A DNA stretch of 64,000 nt from Egibacteraceae bacterium (lineage in GTDB: Bacteria > Actinomycetota > Nitriliruptoria > Euzebyales > Egibacteraceae). Of this stretch, positions 38,337-48,518 are shown one piece after another. The notes below the pieces were generated by a model. The model had not been told where the DNA came from, ran no database searches, and worked only from the letters and a program-made list of their open reading frames with translations. Each line of letters begins with the position of its first letter. Within the stretch, counting starts at the first letter, position 1. The translations under genes were made by a program, and so were the position numbers. The DNA lies in contig JAUJMQ010000001.1 in the NCBI GenBank assembly GCA_030446775.1, positions 1 to 64,000 on the forward strand. Direction: 5' to 3'.

Positions 38337-39659
38337 ATGGAGGCCATCGACAAACCCCCGCCACCGTACCCCGGCTACCTGGACCGGATGTTCTCCGCGG
38401 TCGCCCGCGACGTCGCCCGGGCCGAGCCGCTGCGATCCGAGCACGACGGTGCGCCGGCCGACCTTCGCCACGCGGTGACGGCGGCGGTGGAACGCCTCGC
38501 GGGCGACCTCGTCGCGCTGTCACACGACATCCACGAGCACCCCGAGCTCGGGTTCGCCGAGCACCGCTCCGTGCGGACCGTCGCCGACCTCCTCGCCCGC
38601 CACGGGCGCGACGCCGAGGTCGGCGCGTACGGCCTGGACACCGCGCTGCGCGCGACCGCCGGCGCCGGGCGCCCACGGGTGGCGGTGCTCGCCGAGTACG
38701 ACGCGCTGCCCGGGATCGGCCACGCCTGCGGACACAACGTCATCTGCGCGACCGCAGTGGGCGCGTTCCTGGCGCTCGCCGAGGCCGCCGGCGACCTCGG
38801 CGGCTCCGTCGAGCTCATCGGCACCCCGGCCGAGGAGGGCGGCGGCGGCAAGGAGCTCATCGCGCAGGCGGGAGGCTTTGACGAGGTCGACGCCGTCGTC
38901 ATGCTGCACCCGGCCGGGTTCGAGGTCGCCGCGCACCCGTGGATCGGGGTCCGGACCGTCGACGTCACCTACACCGGGTTGTCGGCGCACGCGTCGGCGA
39001 TGCCGTTCCTGGGCCGCAACGCGCTGGACGCCGCGGTCGACGCCTACACCGGCATGGCGCAGCTGCGCCAGCACATGCTGCCCACCGACCGGGTCCACGG
39101 GATCATCACCGACGGGGGGCAGAAGCCGAACATCGTCCCCGAGCGGGCGGCCCTGACGTTCTACCTGCGCTCGGCCGAGCCCGAGACGCTCTCGGTTCTC
39201 GCCGACCGCGCGCGGGAGATCTTCGAGGCCGCCGCGGCGATGACGGGGACGTCGGTCGAGATCGGCTGGGACCCCACGCCGGTGTACCTGCCGGTGCGCA
39301 ACAACGCGCCGCTGACCGCCCGGTGGGCCGAGAACGTCGCCGCCCGCGGCCGTCGCGCGCTGGCCGAGGGCGTCGTCCCGGGTGCACTGACCGGCTCGAC
39401 GGACCTCGGCAACGTCAGCGTCCGCGTCCCCTCGATCCACCCGACCCTCGCGGTCGCTCCGCCCGGAGTGACCATCCACAACCCCGACTTCGCCGAGCAC
39501 GCGGCGTCCGCGGAAGCCGACAAGGGCGTCGTCGACGGCGCGATCGGCCTGGCGCTGACCGCCGCGGACTACCTCGCCGACGCCGCGCTGCGCGACGCCG
39601 TCGCCGCCGACTTCCAGGCCGCGGGCGGGCGCCTCGACGTCGCCGCGCTGCTGTCCTGA
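38337..39659 (+). CDS. M20-family amidohydrolase (aminobenzoyl-glutamate type)
   Basis: 440 residues. Zinc-site motifs: HDIHEHPELGFAEHRS, VLAEYDALPGIGHACGHN, GTPAEEGGGGKELI with catalytic Glu, and LHPAGFEV; dimerisation domain SAHASAMPFLGRNALDAAV; final His in PGVTIHNPDFAEHA. Typical of AbgB/IAA-amino-acid hydrolase-like amidases, which hydrolyse N-acyl amino acids; substrate unknown. Confidence 0.9.
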   Translation: MEAIDKPPPPYPGYLDRMFSAVARDVARAEPLRSEHDGAPADLRHAVTAAVERLAGDLVALSHDIHEHPELGFAEHRSVRTVADLLARHGRDAEVGAYGLDTALRATAGAGRPRVAVLAEYDALPGIGHACGHNVICATAVGAFLALAEAAGDLGGSVELIGTPAEEGGGGKELIAQAGGFDEVDAVVMLHPAGFEVAAHPWIGVRTVDVTYTGLSAHASAMPFLGRNALDAAVDAYTGMAQLRQHMLPTDRVHGIITDGGQKPNIVPERAALTFYLRSAEPETLSVLADRAREIFEAAAAMTGTSVEIGWDPTPVYLPVRNNAPLTARWAENVAARGRRALAEGVVPGALTGSTDLGNVSVRVPSIHPTLAVAPPGVTIHNPDFAEHAASAEADKGVVDGAIGLALTAADYLADAALRDAVAADFQAAGGRLDVAALLS

Positions 39660-39742
39660 CGCCGGCGCACCGGCGGGGCCGCCGCGCGACCGGTGCCGAC
39701 GCCAGCGCTCTCGGCCTGGCCGCGCTGCTGGCAGCTGCGGGA

Positions 39743-40102
39743 GTGGCCCATTTCGTCGTCACGGACGCCTACGCCCGCATCAGTCCCCGCGTGCTGCCGG
39801 CACCGCGCGCGCTGGTGTACGCCAGCGGAGTCGCCGAGCTCGCGTGCGCGGCGCTCGTCGCCGCCCGTCGAACCCGGCGGGTCGGCGGCTGGGTGACCGC
39901 CGCGCTGCTCGTCGCGGTGCTTCCCGCCAACGTCCAGATGGCGCTCGACGGCGGGCTGCCAGGCGCCGGTGGTCCGCTCGGCTCGCCGGTCGCCGCGTGG
40001 CTGCGCCTGCCACTGCAGATCCCGCTCATCGCCTGGGCCGTGTGGGTGGCACGCTCGCCGCGCCGGGGCCGCCGGCAGAGCCCCGGACCTGCGGCGCCTT
40101 GA
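39743..40102 (+). CDS. DoxX-like small membrane protein (start uncertain)
   Basis: At least 119 residues. DoxX-family layout: AHFVVTDAYARISPRVLPAP, ALVYASGVAELACAALVAA, GWVTAALLVAVLPANVQMA and a last helix RLPLQIPLIAWAVWVA. The frame continues upstream with a plausible first helix (ASALGLAALLAAAGVAHF) but no standard start between the M20 stop and GTG 39743, so the N-terminus is either a CTG-type start near 39656 or affected by an indel. Function unknown. Confidence 0.65.
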   Translation: MAHFVVTDAYARISPRVLPAPRALVYASGVAELACAALVAARRTRRVGGWVTAALLVAVLPANVQMALDGGLPGAGGPLGSPVAAWLRLPLQIPLIAWAVWVARSPRRGRRQSPGPAAP

Positions 40103-40497
40103 CCCCGCGGCGCCGAAGCCGCGCCGCCGAACCCGGGTGCCGAACCCGGGGAGCGTGGATCGGTATGCGTGTCGGTTGGAGATCCACGGCACTCCGGGGG
40201 CGACCCGGGGCTGCTTGCTACGGGGCCGGCAGCGCGTGCGGGTCGGGCAGCGCCCACGCCTGCATCAGGAACGCCAGCGTGCTGCGGCCAGGGGGCGAGG
40301 CCTGCCTCGAGGACGGCGCGGTCGGCGGCGGGCACGCCGAACCCCCGCATCCACGCGCGACGAAATCCTCGCTGCGGTCCAGGCTCGACCTCGCGCACCG
40401 TCAGGCGCGGTTGGGCGGCTTTCGTCCAACGACTCCCTCCAGGAGACAGGCTCCTGGCCGCCTGGTGGCGCGCTAGCGTCGCGGCCGTGATCTGTCC
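40103..40497. other. Intergenic with a possible frameshifted small ORF (minus strand)
   Basis: 395 nt without a clear gene. On the minus strand, 40220-40440 reads LTVREVEPGPQRGFRRAW and, after one shift, PGRSTLAFLMQAWALPDPHA to a stop, which looks protein-like but matches no family I know. The right end holds the promoter of the SpoU gene. Confidence 0.3.
40474..40479 (+). promoter_or_regulatory. -10 box of SpoU-gene promoter
   Basis: TAGCGT, 18 nt before GTG 40498, so a very short leader is expected. Confidence 0.45.
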
Positions 40498-41121
40498 GTG
40501 ACCGACGAACCACCGGTCGGCGTGGGTCCCTGGCGGGGACCCTGGCCCGACGACGAGCGCTACGACCGGGCCCTGCTGCGCGACGGCGACACGCGCAACG
40601 TCGTGGACCGCTACCGCTACTGGACGGTCGCGGCGATCGTCGCCGACCTCGACGACCGGCGGCACCCGTTCCACGTCGCCGTCGAGAACTGGCAGCACGA
40701 CTTCAACATCGGAGCGGTCGTGCGCAACGCCAATGCGTTCGGCGCGCGAGCCGTCCACATCGTCGGACGACGCAGGTGGAACCGGCGCGGCGCGATGGTC
40801 ACCGACCGCTACGTCGACGTGCGTCACCATGCCGACGTCGACGCCTTGGCGGCCTGGGCCGAGGGGGACGGCATTCGCCTGCTCGGCGTCGACAACCTCC
40901 CGGGCGCGGTGACGATCGACGCGGCGGAGATCCCACGGGAGTGTGTCCTGCTGCTGGGGCAGGAGGGTCCGGGCCTGTCGGACCCAGCGCGTGCGACGGT
41001 CGAGGTCGTGCTGTCGATCCCGCAGTTCGGGTCCACGCGCAGCATCAACGCGGGGGCGGCGTCGGGGATCGCGATGTACGAGTGGGTCCGCCGGCACGCC
41101 GGGAACAGCGGCGGTCGCTGA
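40498..41121 (+). CDS. SpoU (TrmH) family RNA 2'-O-methyltransferase
   Basis: 207 residues. SPOUT knot motifs: 1 NIGAVVRNANAFGA, 2 LLLGQEGPGLS, 3 IPQFGSTRSINAGAASGIAMYEW, with the conserved Arg and Asn. Methylates a ribose in tRNA or rRNA; TrmH-type substrate plausible but not provable. Start GTG 40498. Confidence 0.9.
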   Translation: MTDEPPVGVGPWRGPWPDDERYDRALLRDGDTRNVVDRYRYWTVAAIVADLDDRRHPFHVAVENWQHDFNIGAVVRNANAFGARAVHIVGRRRWNRRGAMVTDRYVDVRHHADVDALAAWAEGDGIRLLGVDNLPGAVTIDAAEIPRECVLLLGQEGPGLSDPARATVEVVLSIPQFGSTRSINAGAASGIAMYEWVRRHAGNSGGR

Positions 41122-41143
41122 CATGCGGCGGCAGGCGGCGCGT

Positions 41144-41149
41144 TAGCAT
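41144..41149 (+). promoter_or_regulatory. -10 box upstream of kgd
   Basis: TAGCAT; predicted start of transcription ~41156, a leader of about 80 nt to ATG 41236. Confidence 0.4.
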
Positions 41150-41235
41150 CGCGGTGCGTGCCAGGTGGCGCCGCCTGCGAGACGGTCGCCTGGACCCGAA
41201 CCCCCGACCGATCACGAAGCGCGGTGAGGCGTCCC

Positions 41236-44200
41236 ATGGTGGACCAGCCCAGCAATCCCCAGTTCGGCACGAACTCCTGGATCGTCGACGAGATGTACCG
41301 CGACTACATCGCCGACCCGGAGTCGGTGGCGGAGTCGTGGCGGGACTTCTTCTCCGACTACCGGCCCGCGAGCGGGTTCGGTGCGATGGCGGCAGGGGGC
41401 AACGGCGCCGGAGCGGCAGCGCCACCCCGCCCGGCGCCCCCGCGCCCCGCGGCGCCCCCCGAACCACCCTCGGGCCAGCCCGCTGCCGCAGCGCCGGCAC
41501 AGCAGCGCCGGCCGGCTCCGGAGCGTCCCTCCAGCGCGGGCTCGGCACAGCCCGACGCCGCCACGAGCGACGGCGCGCCGGAGGGCGCCGAGCCCCTGCG
41601 CGGCGTCGCGGCGGTCATCGCCAAGAACATGAACGACAGCCGGTCGATGCCGACCGCGACCTCGATCCGGGTGATCCCCGCCAAGCTGCTGGAGGTCAAC
41701 CGCAAGATCGTCAACAACCAGCTCCAGCGCACCCGCGGCGGCAAGGTCAGCTTCACCCACCTCATCGGCTGGGCGATCGTCAAGGCGCTCGGCGAGCTGC
41801 CGGTGATGACGTCGTCGTACCACGAGGCCGACGGCAAGGCACTCGTCCGCCGCCCCGAGCACGTCAACCTCGGGCTGGCCGTCGACGTCGAGCGCAAGGA
41901 CGGCTCACGGACCCTGCTCGTGCCGAACATCAAGGCCGCCGACACCCTGGACTTCGCGGCGTTCTTCGGCGCCTACGAGGAGATCGTCCGGCGGATCAAG
42001 GCCTCCAAGCTCGACCCGGAGCTGTTCGCCGACACGACGGTGACGCTGACGAACCCGGGCACCGTCGGCACGGTCGGCAGCGTCCCTCGACTCATGCCGG
42101 GGCAGTCGGCGATCATCGGGGTCGGCGCGATCGACTATCCGGCGGAGTACCAGGGCGCCGACCCCCGGACGCTCGCCCAGCTCGCGGTCGGCAAGGTCGT
42201 CACCGTCACGTCGACCTACGACCACCGCGTCATCCAGGGCGCCGAGTCGGGCCTGTTCCTGCAGACGATGCACCGGCTGCTGCTCGGCGAGCTCGACTTC
42301 TACGACGAGATCTTCGACAGCCTGCAGCTGCCCTACGAGCCGGTGCGCTGGCACCGCGACGAGCACATCGCCGGCGCCCCTCCCGGCAGCGCCGCGCACG
42401 CCGACAAGCAGGTCGCCGTCGGCCGTCTCGTCAACGCCTACCGCGTGCGGGGCCACCTCATCGCCGCCATCAACCCGCTGTCGCACACCTTCCAGCGCGT
42501 CCACCCCGAGCTCGACCCGGCCACCTACGGCCTGACGATCTGGGACCTCGACCGCGAGTACGCGACCGGAGGGCTGGCGGGGCGCACCCGCATGGCGCTC
42601 GGCGACATCCTCGGCCTGCTCCGCGACGCCTACTGCCGCACGGTTGGCGTGGAGTACATGCACATCTCCGAGCGCGAGGAGAAGGCCTGGATCCAGGACA
42701 AGGTCGAGGGCGTCAAGACCACCTTGTCCGTGGAGGACCAAAAGCACCTGCTCGGCCAGCTCAACAACGCCGAGGTGTTCGAGAAGTTCCTGCACACCAA
42801 GTACATCGGGCACAAGCGCTTCTCGTTGGAGGGTGCGGAGTCGCTGATCCCGATGCTCGACGCCTTGCTCAACAGCGCCGCTGACGACGGCCTGCGCGGC
42901 GCGGTGATCGGGATGGCCCACCGCGGACGGCTCAACGTGCTCGCCAACATTTTGGGCAAGAGCTACGACAAGATCTTCCGGGAGTTCGAGGGCGACGTGG
43001 ACCCCGACTCGGTGCAGGGCTCGGGCGACGTGAAGTACCACCTGGGGGCGCGCGGGTCGCACACCAGCCCCGCCGGCACCACCATCCCGTTGACGCTGTC
43101 GTCCAACCCCAGCCACCTCGAGGCGGTCGACCCGGTCGTGGAGGGCATGGTCCGGGCCGAGATCGACAAGCTGCGGCAGGCCGGCGAGATCCCGGCGGAC
43201 GACTTCTTGGCGGTCCTGCCGATCCTCGTGCACGGTGATGCGGCGTTCGCCGGCCAGGGCGTCGTCGCGGAGACCCTGTCGATGAGCCAGCTGCGCGGCT
43301 ACCGCACCGGCGGCACCGTGCACGTCGTCGTCAACAACCAGGTCGGCTTCACGACCGGACCGCAGCAGGCGCGCTCGTCGACCTACGCCACCGATGTCGC
43401 GAAGATGGTCCAGGCGCCGATCTGGCACGTGAACGGCGACGACCCCGAGGCGTGCGTCCGGGTGATGCGCCTGGCGTTGGCGTTCCGCCAGCGCTTCGGC
43501 AAGGACGTCGTCGTCGACATGCTGTGCTACCGCCGCTGGGGCCACAACGAAGGCGACGACCCCAGCTACACGCAGCCGATCATGTACGCCGCGATCGAGA
43601 ACCGCCGCAGCGTGCGCAAGCTGTACACCGAGGAGCTCGTCAACCGCGGCGACCTGACCGTCGAGGAGGCCGAGCAGGCGCTCGACGGTTTCCGCCTCCG
43701 GCCTGGAGGCCGCGCTCAAGGAAACCCGCGAGATGATGCCCCCGTCCAAGGCGCGGGCGGCCCGTCCACCCAAGCCCAAAGGGGTGCTGCCGTCGGTGGA
43801 CACCGGCGTCGAGCGCGAGGTCCTGGACACGATCTCCGCGGCGGTCGCCTCGGCCCCGGACGGCTTCACCATCCACCCCAAGCTCGCCAGGCAGTTGGAG
43901 AAGCGCCGCACCCAGCTGGCGACCGACACCGTGGACTGGGCGATGGGCGAGGGCGCTGGCGTTCGGCAGCCTGCTGCGCGAGGGCGTTCCCATCCGCCTG
44001 GCGGGTCAGGACTCCCGGCGGGGCACGTTCAGCCAGCGCCACAGTGTGCTCATCGACTACCACACGGGCGCTGAGTGGACGCCCTGGACAACCTCGCGCA
44101 GGCCTTCGGTGCGACGGCGGACGGCGCCTCGGGCGGGGCGGCCGGCCGGGGGGGCTTCGGCAAGTTCATGGCCTACGACTCGCCGCTGAACGAGTTCGCC

Positions 44201-45060
44201 GCGATGGGCTTCGAGTACGGCTACTCGGTGGCCCGCAAGGACGCGCTCGTGCTGTGGAGGGGCAGTTCGGTGACTTCGTCAACGGCGCCCAGGTGGTCAT
44301 CGACCAGTTCCTCGTCGCCGCCGAGGACAAGTGGGGCCAGACGTCCGGTCTCGTGCTGTTGCTCCCCCATGGCTACGAGGGACAGGGCCCGGAGCACTCC
44401 TCGGCGCGCAAGGAGCGGTTCCTCGTGCTCGCCGCCGAGGACAACATCCAGGTCGCCGAGCCCACGACCGCCGCGCAGTACTTCCACCTGCTGCGCCGCC
44501 AGATGCTGCGCGACGTGCGCAAGCCGCTCATCGTGTTCACCCCAAGCGGGGCTGCTGCGCGCCAAGCCGGCGGCGTCCGCGGCCGATGAGTTCGCCTGGG
44601 GTGCTTCCGCGAGGTCTACCCCGAGCGGGGCGGGCCCGAGCCCGACGCGGTGCGCCGGGTGCTGCTGTGCTCGGGCCGGGTCGCGTTCGACCTGATCAAC
44701 GCGCGCGACGACGCCGGCGCCGAGGCCGCGGTCGTCCGCGTCGAGCAGCTCTACCCCTGGCCCGAGGACCAGATCCGCGAGGCGCTCGGGCGCTACCCGA
44801 ACGCCACGGAGGTCTCCTGGGTCCAGGACGAGCCCGAGAACATGGGCGCGTGGATGTTCGTGCACGGTCGGCTGCACCGCCTGCTGCGCGACTCCTACCG
44901 GCTCGCCCACGTGGCGCGGGTCGAGAGCGCCAGTCCCGCGACCGGCAGCGCCACCGTCCACGAGCAGGAGCAGCGCCAGCTGCTGTCCGAGGCCCTGGAC
45001 GGGCTCGGCGGTGAGCCCGACGGCGACCAGGTGGCGGCAAGCTCGCAGAGGCGGGGCTGA
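41236..45060 (+). CDS. kgd: Multifunctional 2-oxoglutarate metabolism enzyme Kgd (six frameshifts)
   Basis: Actinobacterial fusion of the E2o acyltransferase core to E1o 2-oxoglutarate decarboxylase/dehydrogenase, about 1274 residues. N-terminal helix [20 protein letters not shown], Pro/Ala linker, E2-like domain with [13 protein letters not shown], then the thiamin-diphosphate E1 ([54 protein letters not shown]). Breaks near 43694 (+1), 43945 (+1), 44057 (-1), 44256 (-1), 44545 (+1), 44603 (-1): net zero, several in or next to G/C runs. A central TCA enzyme with this many compensating shifts points to sequence error. Start ATG 41236 ([11 protein letters not shown]). Confidence 0.9.
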
Positions 45061-45297
45061 CCCCGAGGATCCCGGGTCGTGCGTGTACGCCCCCTGGACC
45101 CGCCGCCCGCGCGGGCGCGGGCGTGCCGGTCGGACACGCGTCCGGCGGGAACCGAGCGCGCGGTCTGTAGGTGACGAGGTGACTGGGGCCGACGTCCCCG
45201 GGCGTGCGTCGACGAGCCCGGCGGTGCCGGCCGGCGCCCCGTCACCGTGCCGGTGACGCGGCAGCGGAGCCGCGTCCCATAGGTGGGAGGGATCGGA

Positions 45298-45817
45298 ATG
45301 CGCAAGTTCGTAGTCGTGCTGGTCGCGATGGCGTTGGCGATGCTGTACGTCGCCCCCGCCAACGCCGACGGGATGCACGTCGTGTCGACCATCGGGCGCG
45401 ACACGCTGTCGCCCAACATGTTCCTCAAGAGCACCCTGCGCTTCGCGCCGGGGACGATCACGGTTCGCAGCGGCGACACCGTCAAGTGGGTCGACCGCGA
45501 CGCCAACCGCCAGGAGTACGCACACGGTCACGATCGTGAAGGAATCCGAGCTGCCCCAGACCGTCGAGGAGGCCTTCTCCGGCCAGTGCCGGTCCTGCAA
45601 CACCGCCGGTGAGCGACACTTCGCCGGCGGAGAGCTCAAGCAGGTCGTCAACGTCGGCAGGGCCGGGCTCAACCGTCCGGGCGACTCGCGACTGTTCAGC
45701 CTGAACGGCGTCGGCGGCAGCTACGCCGCGAAGGTGTCGGCCAAGCCGGGCACGTCGCTGGCCTACCTGTGCATCATCCACCCCTGGATGCAGGGCCACA
45801 TCAAGGTGACCGGCTAG
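45298..45817 (+). CDS. Secreted cupredoxin (plastocyanin-like), one frameshift
   Basis: About 172 residues with signal peptide (MRKFVVVLVAMALAMLYV...ANA) and Shine-Dalgarno GGGAGG. Copper ligands as in plastocyanin: His in HTVTIV, and Cys-x-x-His-x-x-Met in AYLCIIHPWMQGHI. The frame breaks by one base near 45518-45525, just at the His-containing strand, and repairs cleanly. Likely a periplasmic or extracytoplasmic electron carrier. The 237 nt before it (45061-45297) hold a small CGTCACCG/CGGTGACG hairpin but no gene. Confidence 0.85.
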
Positions 45818-45841
45818 ACGCACGCACACCGGTCCACTGCG

Positions 45842-45870
45842 CTGAGGGCGGCCTGGAGGGCCGCCCTCAG
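45842..45870 (+). terminator. Hairpin terminator after the cupredoxin gene
   Basis: 12-bp stem CTGAGGGCGGCC/GGCCGCCCTCAG with loop TGGAG; no U-tract follows. Confidence 0.6.
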
Positions 45871-45881
45871 CCGTTCCCCGC

Positions 45882-45887
45882 TACCTT
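45882..45887 (+). promoter_or_regulatory. -10 box of leaderless M18-peptidase promoter
   Basis: TACCTT ends 6 nt before GTG 45894. Confidence 0.55.
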
Positions 45888-45893
45888 GCAGCG

Positions 45894-47198
45894 GTGACCA
45901 CCGAAACCGCTGCGACGCGACCCGACCTCGCCGACGACCTGCTGCGCTTTGTGGACGCGGCGCCCAGCCCGTTCCACGCCGTCGCCGAGATGGGCCGGCG
46001 GCTCGCCGAGACGGGGTTCACCACGCTCGACGAACGCCAGCACTGGTCGCTGGAGCCCGGCGACCGGCGCTTCGTCGTCCGCGACGGCGGCAGCATCGTC
46101 GCCTTCGTCGTCGGAGCCACCCCCGTCCCGGACGCCGGCTTCAGGCTGGTGGGCGCCCACACCGACTCCCCCACACTCAAGGTCCGCCCCGTGCCGGACG
46201 TGCGGCGGGCCGGCTACCGGCTGGTCGGCGTCGAGCCGTACGGCGGGGCGCTGCTGCACACCTGGCTCGACCGGGATCTCACGCTCGCCGGCCGCGTCGC
46301 GGTCGGGGGGACGGCGGTGCCGTCCAGGTTCGCCCCGTCCACCTGCCGGGGGCGTGCCTGCGGGTGCCGTCGCTGGCGATCCACCTGTTCCGCGAGCTGC
46401 GCGAGGAGGGGCTGAAGCTCGACCCCCAGCGCCATGTCGTCCCGGTGTGGGGGCCCGACGACGGCGGACACTGCTCGAGGCGGTCGTCGCGCATGTGGGG
46501 GTGGCCGCCGACGCGCTGCTCGGCACCGACCTCGTGGCGGCCGACACGCAGCCCGCGGCCCGCGGCGGAGCGGGGGGCGCGTACCTGTTCGCCCCGCGAC
46601 TGGACAACCTCGCATCGTGTCACGCCGGGCTGCACGCCCTGCTGGCAGCGACCGAGCCGACCCCGCACACGCGCGTGCTCGTGGCCAACGACCACGAGGA
46701 GGTCGGGTCCGCCAGTGCCGAGGGGGCGCGCGGCTCGTTCCTGGCCGATGTCCTGGCCCGGGTCGCCGCCGCGACCGTCGACGACCGCTGACGCCCAGGC
46801 CCTGCCCATGGCGCTCGCGGTCCCGGCTGGTCAGCGCCGACATGGCCCACGCGGTGCACCCCAACTACGCCGACCGCCACGACGCCGAGCACCGGCCGCG
46901 GCTGGGCGGTGGACCGGTGATCAAGTCCAACGCCAACCAGTCCTACGCGACCGATGCCGGCAGCGGGGCCGCACGCTGCGCCGACGTGGGCGTCCGCCCG
47001 CAGGCGTTCGTGACCCGCGCCGACCTGCCGTGCGGCTCGACGATCGGTCCGCTGACCGCCACGCGGCTGGGGATCGCCACCGTCGACGTCGGCAACCCGA
47101 TGCTGTCCATGCACTCGGTCCGCGAGCAGTGTGCCGCCGCGGACGTCGCGCCGATGGTCGCCGCGCTCACCGCGCACTACCGCGCAGCCGACGGCTGA
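45894..47198 (+). CDS. M18-family aspartyl aminopeptidase (about four frameshifts)
   Basis: About 434 residues when repaired, normal for M18. Zinc and active-site motifs are all present: GAHTDSPTLKVRP, LDNLASCHAGLHAL, NDHEEVGSAS, SADMAHAVHPNY and GNPMLSMHSVRE. Frame breaks: missing G near GGGGGG 46305-46310, another near 46466, and two near 46788 and 46822. Removes N-terminal Asp/Glu from peptides. The TGA at 46789 arises from a shift, not selenocysteine. Confidence 0.88.
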
Positions 47199-47242
47199 CC
47201 GGTCGGCCGTCGCGGCGCGGCGGCCCGCGGCGTTCGCGCGGT

Positions 47243-47248
47243 TAGGCT
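47243..47248 (+). promoter_or_regulatory. -10 box of leaderless AI-2E-family gene
   Basis: TAGGCT ends 6 nt before ATG 47255. Confidence 0.55.
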
Positions 47249-47254
47249 GCCGTC

Positions 47255-48445
47255 ATGGCCTTCCGCCTCAACCCGCGTGAGCTCCTCGGGCGCAACGCTG
47301 CACCCCCGCAAGCCATGGACGACGCGGCGGCGGCGCGCGCCGCGCAGGCGGCCGAACAGGCGGTGATCGCCGAGCGCGAGGAGGACGAGCTCGTCCGCCG
47401 CCAGCCGCTGTCGCAGCGGCCGCTCGTGCGGGCCGGCGCGTTCTCCTGGTCGCTGGTGGGCGTCCTGCTGCTCGCGGCCGTCGCGCTGTTCGTGGTCGGG
47501 CGGCTGTCGGTCGTCGTCGTGCCGCTGGTCATCGCGCTGTTCCCGGCCGCGGTGCTCGTGCCTCCCGCGCAGCGGCTCAAGCGCCGCGGCCTGCCCGACT
47601 CCGCGGCGGCGCTGCTCGTGCTCGTCGGCGCCATCGCGCTGTTCGTGCTGCTGTTCCGCCTGCTCACGCCGTCGGTGGCCGGCGAGCTGGAGGGGCTCGG
47701 CGAGAGCCTCGACGCGGGCTACCGGCAGGTTCGCCGCATCCTGCTGTCGGGACCGCTGGGGCTTGACCCCGTACCGCTCGACGACGTCGTCGCGGGGCTG
47801 CAGGAGCGGTTCGCCGAGAGCAGCGGCGAGCTCGGCCCCCGGATCCTGGAGGCGGGCATCGTCCTCGTCGAGGGCATCGCCGGCCTCGTGTTGGGGTTGT
47901 TCGCGCTGTTCTTCTACCTCAAGGACGGGCCCAAGATCGCCGCGTGGATGCGTGACCTGTTCCCCCGCCGCGCCCGCGCCGACGTGCAGGCGTGCGGCGA
48001 CCGGGTGTGGTTCACGATCGGCGCCTACATCCGGGGTCTGCTGGCGATCGGGCTCGTCGACGCGGTCCTGATCGGGGTGGGCCTGGCCCTGCTGCGGGTG
48101 CCGCTGGCGCTGCCGCTGGCCGTGCTCGTGTTCTTCGGGGCGCTGTTCCCCATCGTCGGGGCGTTCCTCGCGGGCACCGTGGCGGTGCTCGTCGCGCTCG
48201 CCACGAACGGTCCCGGCGCCGCCGTGGCGGTGCTGCTGCTCATCGTCGCGGTCCAGCAGCTCGAGGGCCACATCCTCGCGCCGATCCTCCTCGGCCGGGC
48301 GACCGAGCTGCATCCCCTGGCCGTCATCGCCGCGCTCACCGCCGGCGCCGTCCTCGGTGGTGTGCTCGGCGCCTTCCTGTCGGTGCCGATCGCCTCCAGC
48401 GGCGCGCGGGTCGTGGGCTACATTCGCGAGCGCGTGCCCGGCTGA
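47255..48445 (+). CDS. AI-2E family transporter
   Basis: 396 residues, 7-8 helices of the YdgG/PerM-like family: VVVPLVIALFPAAVLVPPAQ, GIAGLVLGLFALFFYLKDGP, and the C-terminal FGALFPIVGAFLAGTVAVL and VQQLEGHILAPILLGR. Members export or exchange small molecules or ions; function in actinobacteria is unclear. N-terminal ~45 residues are cytoplasmic and charged. Confidence 0.88.
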   Translation: MAFRLNPRELLGRNAAPPQAMDDAAAARAAQAAEQAVIAEREEDELVRRQPLSQRPLVRAGAFSWSLVGVLLLAAVALFVVGRLSVVVVPLVIALFPAAVLVPPAQRLKRRGLPDSAAALLVLVGAIALFVLLFRLLTPSVAGELEGLGESLDAGYRQVRRILLSGPLGLDPVPLDDVVAGLQERFAESSGELGPRILEAGIVLVEGIAGLVLGLFALFFYLKDGPKIAAWMRDLFPRRARADVQACGDRVWFTIGAYIRGLLAIGLVDAVLIGVGLALLRVPLALPLAVLVFFGALFPIVGAFLAGTVAVLVALATNGPGAAVAVLLLIVAVQQLEGHILAPILLGRATELHPLAVIAALTAGAVLGGVLGAFLSVPIASSGARVVGYIRERVPG

Positions 48446-48518
48446 GGCGCATACCGGTCCGGCCCGGTGGGCAACCTGTCGTCGTTGCAGTCCTAACGAT
48501 CCGGCAGGAGCCCCCGCC

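Noticed and set aside
43690-44610. Programmed ribosomal frameshifting in kgd
   Set aside because: Six shifts of both signs without slippery heptamers; the same class of shift occurs in many unrelated genes in the window.
46789-46791. In-frame TGA in the M18 peptidase as a possible selenocysteine codon, prompted by the tRNA-Sec
   Set aside because: Residues after it do not continue the M18 sequence in that frame; the true continuation lies in another frame, so this is a frameshift. No SECIS-like hairpin follows.
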